This document shows, in pieces, positions 16,786 through 25,893 of a stretch of 64,000 nucleotides of DNA. Both the position numbers and the translations under genes were made by a program. The DNA is from an uncultured Eubacteriales bacterium (GTDB lineage Bacteria > Bacillota > Clostridia > Oscillospirales > Acutalibacteraceae): NCBI GenBank assembly GCA_934466515.1, contig CAKSLH010000001.1, positions 378,020 to 442,019 on the forward strand, written 5' to 3'. The first letter of the stretch is position 1, and the number at the start of each line of letters is the position of its first letter. The notes beneath the pieces were generated by a model. That model was not told where the DNA came from. It saw only the letters and a program-made list of their open reading frames with translations, and did no database searches.

Positions 16786-18165
16786 TTATATAAGCTTAAA
16801 GCCCTCAGCGTATTTCATATTATACAGTGGAAGATCGGAAGTGTCAACGATTACAAACTCGCCGTCCTGCTTAAAATCAAGCTTTTCTTTGGTTCGAAGA
16901 GAAATTACCTCCTTAAGCTTTCTGTCGGTTTTTAATACCACCTGTCTTAAAGGATGATAATTCTTTTTATAAACCGCAAAGGCATAGATTGCACCGTCTT
17001 TTTCAGTGTATTTAACATCTCTGAAGCTGTACGGATAGCAGGGTCTTGAGCCGAAAATCCCCTCGCCATTTATTTTAAGCCAAAGTCCGAATTCATTTAG
17101 AATATTCAGCATACCCTCGGGCAGCTCGCCGTCCGGCTGAGGAGTGATATTAAGCGCGAGATTTCCGCCCTTGCAGACTATATCCAAAAATGTATGGATT
17201 ATTTGCGCAGGGCTTTTAAGGTGCAGATTGCAGTCATAATGATAAGAAAAATCGTCGCCCACGGTAATACATGATTCCCAAGGCGCATTTATCGGCTTAT
17301 CGGGGACCGTCTGCTCAGGAGTCAAAATATTTTCATATTCCCCTCCCACCGTTCTGTCGGCAACTATAAGCCCCTTTTGAGTTGTGCTTCTGATTTCGGG
17401 AATAAGCTTTTCAAGATGAATGTCCTGATGATTTATTTTCGGAGAGACACAGCCTCCGTCAAGCCATAAAACATCTACCTTGCCGTAATCGGAAGTAAGC
17501 TCTCTTATCTGATTATGGGTATACTCAACAAATTTCTCCCAAAGCTCAGGCTCTTTTAACGGGTCATAATTTGCATTGCAGGAATACTCATTTTTAAATT
17601 TCGGGCTCCAATAATAATCGCAGTTCCAATCGGGCTTCGAAAAATAAACCGAAATTCCGAGACCCTCTTTCCGAAAAGCATTATAAAGCGATTTAACGAT
17701 ATCGGCATTTTTATTTTTATGAAAAGGACAATCCTTGGCAGTTATTTTATAATCGGTAAATTTCGAATCGTACATACAAAAGCCGTCATGGTGCTTTGTG
17801 GTAAAAAGGAGATATTTAAAACCGCATTCCTTTGCAAGTCTTGCCCAGCGCTCGGGCGAAAATTTTATAGGATTAAAGGTCTTATTTGTTTCTTTAAGGT
17901 CCTTGCGGAATTTATCAAGGTCCTTTATCCAGTTTATTTCCTTTTGCGCCCAATCATTATATTTCTCATTATCCCACGGCGCTTTTTCGCAAACCGACCA
18001 TGACTCGACAATTCCGAGCTGGCTTGCAGGCGCCCAGTGCATCATAAGCCCTAATTTCTGATCCTTAAACCATTCAAGCTTTTGCTTTACGGCTTCATCA
18101 TTGGGAACAATATATCCTGCTTCCTCACTCATCGCATGAATTCCGTTTTCAATAATCTCTGCCAT
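16786..18165 (-). CDS. Alpha-L-fucosidase, glycoside hydrolase family 29
   Basis: The 459-residue protein has the GH29 layout: GLMMHWAP near residue 34, FNPIKFSPERWARLAKECGFKY and TTKHHDGFCMYDS near residues 95 to 130, the nucleophile Asp in VLWLDGG near residue 237, then LALNITPQPDGELPE. A short C-terminal beta domain follows. No signal peptide is seen, so it would act inside the cell on imported fucosyl oligosaccharides. The family normally has WFDGG; here it is WLDGG. It is divergent from a GH3 gene, and the two probably act in one glycan pathway. Confidence 0.92.
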   Translation of the reverse strand: MAEIIENGIHAMSEEAGYIVPNDEAVKQKLEWFKDQKLGLMMHWAPASQLGIVESWSVCEKAPWDNEKYNDWAQKEINWIKDLDKFRKDLKETNKTFNPIKFSPERWARLAKECGFKYLLFTTKHHDGFCMYDSKFTDYKITAKDCPFHKNKNADIVKSLYNAFRKEGLGISVYFSKPDWNCDYYWSPKFKNEYSCNANYDPLKEPELWEKFVEYTHNQIRELTSDYGKVDVLWLDGGCVSPKINHQDIHLEKLIPEIRSTTQKGLIVADRTVGGEYENILTPEQTVPDKPINAPWESCITVGDDFSYHYDCNLHLKSPAQIIHTFLDIVCKGGNLALNITPQPDGELPEGMLNILNEFGLWLKINGEGIFGSRPCYPYSFRDVKYTEKDGAIYAFAVYKKNYHPLRQVVLKTDRKLKEVISLRTKEKLDFKQDGEFVIVDTSDLPLYNMKYAEGFKLI

Positions 18166-18348
18166 AAGTGCCTCCCGTTAAAAAATATTTCTGATTTTCA
18201 TGACGATTTTATCATATAAAAAATACAAATACAAACATATTTGCAAAAAAGAGCAATTTTTATAAAATCTTAAGCAATTATATATGTTATACATTTTAAA
18301 ATTAAATGTTATTATAAAAACAAATTATATCTGAAAAGGAAGATTGTT

Positions 18349-19953
18349 ATGAATCTTAACAGCCTGAGTCTTCACGAAAAGGTCTGCCAGATGATGGTCG
18401 TCAAGGCAAACCCGAAAAAGCATATAAAACAGTACGGCTCGATTAAAAATTTCATGGAGAAATATCCTGTCGGCGGAATTTTTATCTGTAATGAATTAAG
18501 AGAAGATAAATCCATAGACAGAAAAAAATTTGCCGAGATAATTGCGGAATATCAAAAATATTCAAAAATTCCTCTGCTTGTCGCCTCGGATGCCGAACAG
18601 GCAACCGGATTTCTCTCAAACGACTATGTCGCTTTGCCCCCTCCGATGGCAATAGGCTCGGCAGGCGATAAAAAGCTTGCTTATGATTACGGAAAAGCCA
18701 TAGCTGTTCAGTGCAAAACCGTCGGGGTAAACTGGGCGTTTGCTCCCGTGTGCGATATGGTATTTAATAAGTTTAACGAAATTGTCCGCACAAGAAGCAT
18801 TTCAAACGACCCCGATTATATGTGCGGTCTGCTTACAGAGGAAATTAAAGGCTTTCAGGAAAACGGCGTTATGACTACAGGAAAGCATTTCCCCGGAGAC
18901 GGCTGTGACGCAAGAAACCAACATATTGTTTGCTCTAAAAACAACCTTTCAAAAGATGCTTGGCTTAATACCTACGGCAAGGTTTATAAAGCGGCTTTTG
19001 AGGCAGGAATGTCGGCCGTAATGGTAGGCCACATCTGCGTACCGGCTTTTCAGAATGACTCAGAAAACGGAGTTTATCCGCCTGCATCTCTATCTGCTGA
19101 CGCAATGAGGCTTTTAAAGGAGGAATTAGGCTTTAAGGGAGTCGCCATAACGGACGCTATGGATATGGGCGGCTTTGTAAGATACAAATTCGGCAGAAGA
19201 GAAGCAGAGGTCGAAGCCTTCAGGGCAGGTCTTGATATGATGCTCTGGCCGAGAGAGGAAACGGCAACGCTAATCGAAAAAGCGCTTGAAAACGGCGAAA
19301 TTCCGATGTCCCGCCTTGATGACGCAATTTTAAGAATTCAGAATTTCAAAGAGAAGATATTCGGCATAAAGGCTGAACCCGAAAGCTATGAGGCAGCGGT
19401 TTCTTTTGCCGAGGGCTTTAAAAACACACTCGCAAAGAAAAGCGGAACGCTTTACAAAAACACGCTTAATCTTATCCCCGTTAAAAAAGAAAAGATTAAA
19501 AAGGTTAGAATTGTAACCTCTGTTGAATGCTTTTTAGACACAAGAGACCGCGCGGACGCTCTTGCCGATTTCTTAGCCGAAGAATTTAAAAAGCACGGCG
19601 CCGAGGTCGATTTAAAAAGGTCTTGGGATGTTTATCTTGAGGACTTTGAAGCCGGAGAAATCGACAGGGATTATGACTTAATCGTTTACTGCGCCTTTTC
19701 AAGCTCCGCTCTCCCGATGTATTCAAGAGAGCTTGTTAATCTTCATTCCGCTCAGCGCTTTGACGAGGATAAAACAATAGTCATGGCAATCGGAACTCCG
19801 TATTACCTTACGGAATATTTTCCGCTCGCTCATACCGCCATTCACACCTATCCGTTTGAGGAATGCTTAAAAGAAACCGTCAGCTCAATTTACGGAGAAA
19901 GCGAACTGACGGGAAAAATTCCGATGAAAAATTATGAAATCAAAGCATTTTAA
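18349..19953 (+). CDS. Glycoside hydrolase family 3, NagZ-like
   Basis: The 534-residue protein has the GH3 barrel of beta-N-acetylhexosaminidase type: LLVASDAEQATG, KHFPGDG near residue 186, and the nucleophile Asp in GVAITDAMDMGG near residue 265. An alpha/beta second domain follows to the end. NagZ enzymes have KHFPGHG....DSH; here it is KHFPGDG....NQH, so the acid/base dyad region is altered. There is no signal peptide. Its 3' end overlaps the convergent AraC gene by 14 bases. It is likely to remove beta-linked HexNAc or a related sugar; specificity is open because of the altered motif. Confidence 0.88.
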   Translation: MNLNSLSLHEKVCQMMVVKANPKKHIKQYGSIKNFMEKYPVGGIFICNELREDKSIDRKKFAEIIAEYQKYSKIPLLVASDAEQATGFLSNDYVALPPPMAIGSAGDKKLAYDYGKAIAVQCKTVGVNWAFAPVCDMVFNKFNEIVRTRSISNDPDYMCGLLTEEIKGFQENGVMTTGKHFPGDGCDARNQHIVCSKNNLSKDAWLNTYGKVYKAAFEAGMSAVMVGHICVPAFQNDSENGVYPPASLSADAMRLLKEELGFKGVAITDAMDMGGFVRYKFGRREAEVEAFRAGLDMMLWPREETATLIEKALENGEIPMSRLDDAILRIQNFKEKIFGIKAEPESYEAAVSFAEGFKNTLAKKSGTLYKNTLNLIPVKKEKIKKVRIVTSVECFLDTRDRADALADFLAEEFKKHGAEVDLKRSWDVYLEDFEAGEIDRDYDLIVYCAFSSSALPMYSRELVNLHSAQRFDEDKTIVMAIGTPYYLTEYFPLAHTAIHTYPFEECLKETVSSIYGESELTGKIPMKNYEIKAF

Positions 19954-20761
19954 ATTGTTTTCTGAACTCGGTAGGGCTTAATCCTACCGAGTTTTTAAAG
20001 CTTACCGAAAGAGCCGAGGCGGAAGAAAATCCGCAGATTTCGGCTACTTCTTCAATTCCCGTATCGGAATTCACAAGCAAATTCTTCGCATTTTCAAGTC
20101 TGCAAAGAACCGTGTATTCATGCGGAGTTGAGCCGTAATACCTTTTAAAGCACCTTATAAAATAATATTTGCTCAAATTCGCTTTTTGAGCGAGCCTTTC
20201 AACATTTATGCTTTCGCCGCAGTGTTCTCTTATAAACCCTGCGGTTCTTTTTATATTGTCAGGGATAGCGGGCTTATTTAAAAGCAGAAGATTTAAAATA
20301 AATTTAACGATACAAACCGACGCTTTTGCCATGGAATCGAGGCTTGTGTCAAAAATATAGCTTTTAAGCCTTAAAAAAACCTCTTTTTCAAAGGACGGAT
20401 AATGGAATACCGTCCTGCTTCCGTTTTCGGTAAGCAAAAGATAATAAGGCATAACTACATCGCAGATATTCAGATGAGTGTAAAGAAAATCCCATTTGTC
20501 CGAATATGCCCCGTATTTCTGAAATTCCCTGCAATCTATAAAAAAGACATCGCCCTCTTCTAAAATATTATAATTGCCCTTATATTCAAGAAATCCTTTG
20601 CCGGATACCGTATACACAAAAAGCAGTGATTTTGAATTTTCCCTTGTAAAGCTGTAAGGATAAAATGTATTGCCGGTGCCGATGCAGTTTACTGCGCCGA
20701 ATTTGTTTTTTCCCCATTCAAACGGGGCGAGGGTGTTTTTTATTTCTTCGAATTTATTCAT
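19940..20761 (-). CDS. AraC-family transcriptional regulator
   Basis: The 273-residue protein has an N-terminal cupin sensor (FLEYKGNYNILEEGDVFFIDC) and a C-terminal pair of HTH motifs (VERLAQKANLSKYYFIRCFKRYYG and EVAEICGFSSASALSVSFKN, ending GLSPTEFRKQ). The frame also opens at GTG 20782, but the ribosome site GGGGCGG falls between that and ATG 20761, so the latter is chosen. It is convergent with and adjacent to the GH3/GH29 pair and may control them in response to a sugar. No operator was found. Confidence 0.88.
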   Translation of the reverse strand: MNKFEEIKNTLAPFEWGKNKFGAVNCIGTGNTFYPYSFTRENSKSLLFVYTVSGKGFLEYKGNYNILEEGDVFFIDCREFQKYGAYSDKWDFLYTHLNICDVVMPYYLLLTENGSRTVFHYPSFEKEVFLRLKSYIFDTSLDSMAKASVCIVKFILNLLLLNKPAIPDNIKRTAGFIREHCGESINVERLAQKANLSKYYFIRCFKRYYGSTPHEYTVLCRLENAKNLLVNSDTGIEEVAEICGFSSASALSVSFKNSVGLSPTEFRKQFKML

Positions 20762-20936
20762 TTTTCCGCCCCTTTCTTTCACTTTATGATAGCATTAAAT
20801 TCTTAATCCGTAAAGAGCAATTTTTTTGATTTTAAGAATACATTTTAATTTTTATTTTAAAAAATCAGTAATTATTATTGATTTTTTAATAATTTGAGTG
20901 TATACTGTATTAAGAATAAATCGGAGGTAACAAAAA

Positions 20937-22100
20937 ATGGATATGAATATTTCGAACAGCATAAGGTATATAGGTGTTAATGACAGAAAAATTGATTTAT
21001 TTGAGGGTCAGTATAAAGTACCGAACGGAATGGCGTATAACTCTTATGTTATAATTGATGATAAAATCGCTGTTATGGATACTGTTGACGCAGAGTTTAA
21101 AGACGAATGGTTAAACAACCTGAAAGCCGCATTAAACGGGCGAAATCCCGACTTTTTGATAGTCTCGCACATGGAGCCGGACCACTCGGCAAACATTATG
21201 AAGTTCTTAAAAGAATTCCCCGAAAGCAAGGTAGTGACAAACTCTAAGGCTCTTGCTATGATAAAAAACTTTTTCGGCGCTGACTTAACTGAAAAAGCAA
21301 TAACCGTAAAAGACGGCGAGACCTTAAGCTTAGGCTCGCACACACTTAATTTCATATTTGCGCCTATGGTGCACTGGCCGGAGGTCATGGTAGCATACGA
21401 AAGCTCAGAATCTGTTTTATTTTCAGCTGACGGCTTCGGAAAATTCGGAGCTTATGATACCGACGAGGACTGGGCATGCGAAGCAAGAAGGTATTATTTC
21501 GGAATTGTCGGGAAATACGGCGCTCAGGTGCAAGCTCTGCTTAAAAAAGCCTCTGCTCTTAACATTAAAAAAATCTGCCCTCTCCATGGCCCTGTTTTAA
21601 CCGAAAATTTAAGCTATTACATAGGACTTTATAATACTTGGTCCTCTTACGCTCCCGAAACCGAAGGGGTGTGCATTTGCTATTGCTCGGTTTACGGAAA
21701 TACAAAAAAAGCCGCCGAAATTCTTGCCGAAAGGCTAAAGGAAAACGGCTGTGCGAAGGTAGCGGTCAATGACCTTGCAAGGTGCGATATGGCAGAAGCG
21801 GTTGAAGACGCTTTCAGATATAATAAGCTTGTTCTCGCCTGCCCCACCTATAATGCGGATCTGTTCCCTTTTATGAAGCAGTTTATTGACGGACTTAAAG
21901 AAAGAAATTATCAGAACAGAACCGTTGCGTTTATAGAAAACGGCTCATGGGCGCCCGTTGCCGCAAAGCTTATGCGCGAAAAATTAGAACCCTGCAAAAA
22001 CATTGCCTTTACCGAAGCTGCCGTAAAAATTCTTTCGGCTGTAAAGGAAGAAAATTTAATTCAGCTCGACACCATGGCAAACGAGCTTTGTAAACAATAA
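20937..22100 (+). CDS. fprA: Flavodiiron protein, A-type flavoprotein
   Basis: The 387-residue protein has an N-terminal metallo-beta-lactamase-like diiron domain (SHMEPDHSAN, residues ~80 to 89; His in MVHWPEVM; CPLHGPVL) and a C-terminal flavodoxin domain starting ICYCSVYGNTKKAAE near residue 243. The diiron ligands H-x-E-x-D-H are all present. It reduces O2 to water or NO to N2O with electrons from rubredoxin or similar carriers, protecting an anaerobe. A GGAGGT site precedes the ATG. It is a single gene with its own terminator. Confidence 0.95.
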   Translation: MDMNISNSIRYIGVNDRKIDLFEGQYKVPNGMAYNSYVIIDDKIAVMDTVDAEFKDEWLNNLKAALNGRNPDFLIVSHMEPDHSANIMKFLKEFPESKVVTNSKALAMIKNFFGADLTEKAITVKDGETLSLGSHTLNFIFAPMVHWPEVMVAYESSESVLFSADGFGKFGAYDTDEDWACEARRYYFGIVGKYGAQVQALLKKASALNIKKICPLHGPVLTENLSYYIGLYNTWSSYAPETEGVCICYCSVYGNTKKAAEILAERLKENGCAKVAVNDLARCDMAEAVEDAFRYNKLVLACPTYNADLFPFMKQFIDGLKERNYQNRTVAFIENGSWAPVAAKLMREKLEPCKNIAFTEAAVKILSAVKEENLIQLDTMANELCKQ

Positions 22101-22113
22101 AAGCTTATTACGC

Positions 22114-22147
22114 AAAAAGCCGTCCGTTATAAAACGGGCGGCTTTTC
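22114..22147 (+). terminator. Terminator of the flavodiiron gene
   Basis: AAAAGCCGTCCGTT pairs with AACGGGCGGCTTTT (one G-T pair) across a short loop, followed by CCTTT. It starts 14 bases after the stop. Confidence 0.8.
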
Positions 22148-22192
22148 CTTTATTTATGCGGTTTTCAAAAGGTTTGTAACAATGATTTTAAC

Positions 22193-22516
22193 TCATTTTA
22201 TAATATACTTTATAACAAGCTCGCATACCAAGGCTCCGCCGCTTGCGCCTGCCGCGACAGCTATGAGGCTTGATTTTTTCCAGCCCAATATAAACGCGAC
22301 GATAAATCCGCAAACAGCAGACCATATATTTCCGGTAGCATATAAAAATCCGGGGACTGTCATACAGGCAAGAACAGCATAGGGCATATAAAAAAGAACC
22401 GAAAGCACAAATTTATTTGTTATTTTCTTTTTTAACAGCACCATAGGAAGCATTCTTACAAGATAGGTTACTCCTGCCATAACCAAAAGGTAAAGGAAAA
22501 ATTTACTGTAATTCAT
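22193..22516 (-). CDS. azlD: AzlD-family branched-chain amino acid transport subunit
   Basis: The 107-residue protein is very hydrophobic with about four membrane segments and the AzlD pattern (MAGVTYLVRMLPMVLLKKK near the N-terminus). It overlaps the azlC stop by 14 bases. AzlC and AzlD together export branched-chain amino acids in related bacteria; that role here is by family. Confidence 0.88.
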   Translation of the reverse strand: MNYSKFFLYLLVMAGVTYLVRMLPMVLLKKKITNKFVLSVLFYMPYAVLACMTVPGFLYATGNIWSAVCGFIVAFILGWKKSSLIAVAAGASGGALVCELVIKYIIK

Positions 22517-23222
22517 TTTGCTGTTCCTCCCCTGTCGGTGCGACCGCCGCCATTATGCAGGCGGCAGCGAGAGCGCAGATTATTATTGCAAAGCCGCTTT
22601 GTACCTTACTTAAAATCGGAATATATTTAAAGCAGCAGCTTAAAACTACGGAAATTGCAACGCATAAAAGAATATTTTTATTTCCGTGAGCCGCAGGAAC
22701 GACGATTGCTATAAACATTCCGTAAATCGCAAGATTAAGCGCATTTATAAGCACCTGAGGCAATATGCTTCCTGCAACCGCGCCGATGATTGTTCCGATA
22801 CTCCAGCCGAGATAGGGTGTTAAAATCAGCCCGTACATATATTTTCGGTTCAAAAGCTCAGGATTTGAAGCGCCTATTGCGAACACCTCATCGGTATTGA
22901 CAAACGAAAAAACAAATCTGTCAAAAGTTGTAACCGATTTATCAAATCTCTGAGAAAGCGAGACCGACATCAGCGCATATCTTAAATTTATTATAAGCTG
23001 GCTTAAGGCAAGCTCATAAAAGGCCCCGTTTGACATGATAATCGGAACGGCGGCAAGCTGACCGGCGGAGGTAACATTCGTCATTGAAATCAGGGTTGCC
23101 TGAACACCTGTCAGTCCCTGAGATACCGCCGAAATTCCAAACGCAAACGCTACCGCAAGATAGCCTATACATACGGGAAGCCCGTCCTTTATTCCGTTTA
23201 AAAAATTTTTTGAATTCTGCAT
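22503..23222 (-). CDS. azlC: AzlC-family branched-chain amino acid exporter
   Basis: The 239-residue membrane protein has the AzlC start (FLNGIKDGLPVCIGYLAVAFAFG) and about seven hydrophobic segments, plus the motif RYALMSVSLSQRF and FVFSFVNTDEVFA typical of the family. It is the first gene of a two-gene operon with azlD. The membrane complex probably exports branched-chain amino acids. The start is ATG 23222. Confidence 0.9.
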   Translation of the reverse strand: MQNSKNFLNGIKDGLPVCIGYLAVAFAFGISAVSQGLTGVQATLISMTNVTSAGQLAAVPIIMSNGAFYELALSQLIINLRYALMSVSLSQRFDKSVTTFDRFVFSFVNTDEVFAIGASNPELLNRKYMYGLILTPYLGWSIGTIIGAVAGSILPQVLINALNLAIYGMFIAIVVPAAHGNKNILLCVAISVVLSCCFKYIPILSKVQSGFAIIICALAAACIMAAVAPTGEEQQNELQ

Positions 23223-23404
23223 ACGAGTCGCCTCTTTTTAAAGCTTAAAATAATTATAACATAATTTAAAAAATCTTCAACTGTTTTTGAAATTCCACTT
23301 ATATTGGTTTATTTTGCATAATATTTTTCTGAAAATCGTTTTAAAATGATTTTCATTTGTTGAAAATATCTAAAATTGAGAACAAATTATATTATAATAA
23401 ACAC

Positions 23405-23433
23405 TTGCAAAAATGCGCGGAATAATGTATTAT
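23405..23433 (+). promoter_or_regulatory. Probable promoter of glycogen phosphorylase operon
   Basis: TTGCAA (23405 to 23410), a 17-base spacer and TATTAT (23428 to 23433) lie about 50 bases before the start. Confidence 0.55.
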
Positions 23434-23486
23434 AAGATAGTAAACAATATATAGGAAAAATAATCTTGATTTTGGGAGATGGAGAT

Positions 23487-25889
23487 ATGACTAATTATAC
23501 AGCTGCAAAGCTTTCCGAAATGCTTGAAATTAAGCTTTCACACAATTTCGGAGTTACCCCCGATCAGGCTTCGGACGATATCTTTTACAAGGCTTGCGTT
23601 CTTGTTCTGCTCGATATAATGAGCGACAGAAAAGCCGCCTTTAAAAAGAAGGTTGACGAGCAGGGAGCAAAAACCGTTTATTATCTTAGCATGGAATTCC
23701 TTATGGGAAGATCGCTTAAGAACAATCTTTTCAATCTTGACCTTACAAACGCTATGGCTCAGGCTCTTAAAAAATATAATGTAAAGCTTGAAAAACTTTA
23801 TGATTTTGAGCCCGACGCAGGTCTCGGAAACGGCGGACTCGGTAGACTTGCCGCCTGCTTCTTGGACGCTTTGGCAACCGGCGGATACAATGCCATGGGC
23901 TACTGCATCCGTTATGAGCTCGGAATTTTCAGACAGAAGCTTGTTGACGGCTGGCAGACCGAAATGCCCGACTTTTGGCTCCCGGGGGGCGGAGTATGGC
24001 TTGAACAGCGTCCGTCTTCTGCTGTAGACGTTCATTTTGACGGATATATAGACGAATGGTGGGACGGAGAGTTTCACCATGTCGAGCATAAGGACTATAC
24101 AAATGTCCGCGCTATGCCCTATGATTTAAAGGTTGCCGGAAAGGACGGCAAGACGGTCAGCGTTTTAAGACTCTGGAGCGCTGAATGCGAGGATTTCAAC
24201 ATGAGCGCATTCAATCAGGGCGACTATGTAAGAGCGCTTGAAAAACGCGCAATGACAGAGGCGATTTCTAAGGTTCTTTATCCCGAGGATAATCATATCG
24301 AGGGTAAATCGCTCCGCTTAAGACAGCAGTATTTCTTGGTTTCGGCTTCTATACAGGATATTTTAAGACGCCACACAAGAAAATACAACACGCTTGAAAA
24401 TCTTCCCGAGAAGATAGCCATTCATATCAACGATACCCACCCCACCCTTGCAATTCCCGAGCTTATGAGACTTTTGCTTGACGAATGCGGTTATTCATGG
24501 GAAAAATCATGGGATATCGTAACCAAGACCATGGCTTATACCAACCACACTATAATGAGCGAGGCTCTCGAGTGCTGGCAGGAAAGTCTCTTTAAGGAAA
24601 GACTTCCGAGAATTTATCAGATAGTAAAGGAAATCGACCGCAGATACCGCGAGCATATTATTAGCCTTACGGGCGATTTCGCACTTGCGGAAAGAGTTGC
24701 GATAATTCAAAACGGCGTTATCAGAATGGCTAACCTCTGCGTTGCAACCTGCCATACCGTAAACGGAGTTTCAAAGCTTCACAGCGATATTATCAAAAAT
24801 GAGCTTTTCAACGATTATTACAAGCTTACTCCCGAAAAGTTCACCAATGTTACAAACGGAATTGCACACCGCAGATGGCTTTGTCAGGCAAATCCCGACC
24901 TTTCAAAGCTTATTACCGAGCTTATCGGCGACGGATTTGTTTCAGACGCTTCAAAGCTTTCAAAGCTTAAGGACTTCCTTGACGATGAAACGGTTTTGAA
25001 CAAGCTTGCCGATATCAAGTATAAAAACAAGGTAAGACTTTCAAATTATATCAAATCGAATTATTCGATTGATATTGACCCGCATTCAATCGTTGATATG
25101 CAGGTAAAGAGACTTCACGAATATAAGCGCCAGCACATGAACGCGCTTCATATTATCAGAGATTACCTCTTTATCAAAGAGCACCCCAACGCTCCCTTTA
25201 CACCTAAGACCTATATCTTCGGCGCTAAGGCGGCTTCGGGCTATCTGTTTGCAAAAGAAATCATTCAGATGATCTACAAGCTTTCAAAGGTTATTGACAA
25301 TGACCCTGCGGTTAAGGGTAAAATGAAGGTTGTATTCCTTGAGGATTACAGAGTAACCCTCGCAGAGCTTATGATTCCCGCCGCAGAAATCAGCGAGCAG
25401 ATTTCTCTTGCTTCTACAGAGGCGAGCGGAACCAGCAACATGAAGTTCATGCTGAACGGCGCAATAACCTTAGGAACGGAAGACGGCGCAAATGTTGAAA
25501 TCCATCAGGCAGTAGGCGACGATAACATTATTATCTTCGGCATGCGCACACCAGAGGTTTTAAATCTGCAAAAGCGCGGATATAATCCTCAGATGTATTA
25601 TAACAACAATCCCGAGCTTCGCCACGCTCTTGATTTCATCGGAAAGGGTATTGACGGAAAGAATTTCGATAATATCTATAACACACTTAAAAATGTCGAC
25701 ACTTATATGGCTCTCGGCGACTTTGCCGATTACTGCTGTGCGCAGGATAAAGCCTCAGAGCTTTATAAGAATAAGCTTAAATGGAATAAGATGTCGCTTA
25801 TGAATATAGCAAGCTCGGGTATTTTCTCGGCAGACCGCTCAATTAAGGATTACGCCGAAAATATCTGGCACATCAAGCCTGTAAAGTGA
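23487..25889 (+). CDS. glgP: Glycogen/starch/maltodextrin phosphorylase
   Basis: The 800-residue GT35 enzyme releases glucose-1-phosphate from alpha-1,4-glucan ends. Seen are YYLSMEFLMGR, the glucan/phosphate site DAGLGNGGLGRLAACFLD near residue 112, AIHINDTHPTLA, and the pyridoxal-phosphate lysine in EASGTSNMKFMLNG near residue 650. Start ATG 23487 follows GGAGATGGAGAT; an in-frame TTG 21 bases upstream is less likely. The next gene, a GH13 enzyme, starts 4 bases after the stop, so both form one glucan-breakdown operon. Confidence 0.96.
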   Translation: MTNYTAAKLSEMLEIKLSHNFGVTPDQASDDIFYKACVLVLLDIMSDRKAAFKKKVDEQGAKTVYYLSMEFLMGRSLKNNLFNLDLTNAMAQALKKYNVKLEKLYDFEPDAGLGNGGLGRLAACFLDALATGGYNAMGYCIRYELGIFRQKLVDGWQTEMPDFWLPGGGVWLEQRPSSAVDVHFDGYIDEWWDGEFHHVEHKDYTNVRAMPYDLKVAGKDGKTVSVLRLWSAECEDFNMSAFNQGDYVRALEKRAMTEAISKVLYPEDNHIEGKSLRLRQQYFLVSASIQDILRRHTRKYNTLENLPEKIAIHINDTHPTLAIPELMRLLLDECGYSWEKSWDIVTKTMAYTNHTIMSEALECWQESLFKERLPRIYQIVKEIDRRYREHIISLTGDFALAERVAIIQNGVIRMANLCVATCHTVNGVSKLHSDIIKNELFNDYYKLTPEKFTNVTNGIAHRRWLCQANPDLSKLITELIGDGFVSDASKLSKLKDFLDDETVLNKLADIKYKNKVRLSNYIKSNYSIDIDPHSIVDMQVKRLHEYKRQHMNALHIIRDYLFIKEHPNAPFTPKTYIFGAKAASGYLFAKEIIQMIYKLSKVIDNDPAVKGKMKVVFLEDYRVTLAELMIPAAEISEQISLASTEASGTSNMKFMLNGAITLGTEDGANVEIHQAVGDDNIIIFGMRTPEVLNLQKRGYNPQMYYNNNPELRHALDFIGKGIDGKNFDNIYNTLKNVDTYMALGDFADYCCAQDKASELYKNKLKWNKMSLMNIASSGIFSADRSIKDYAENIWHIKPVK

Positions 25890-25893
25890 GAAA

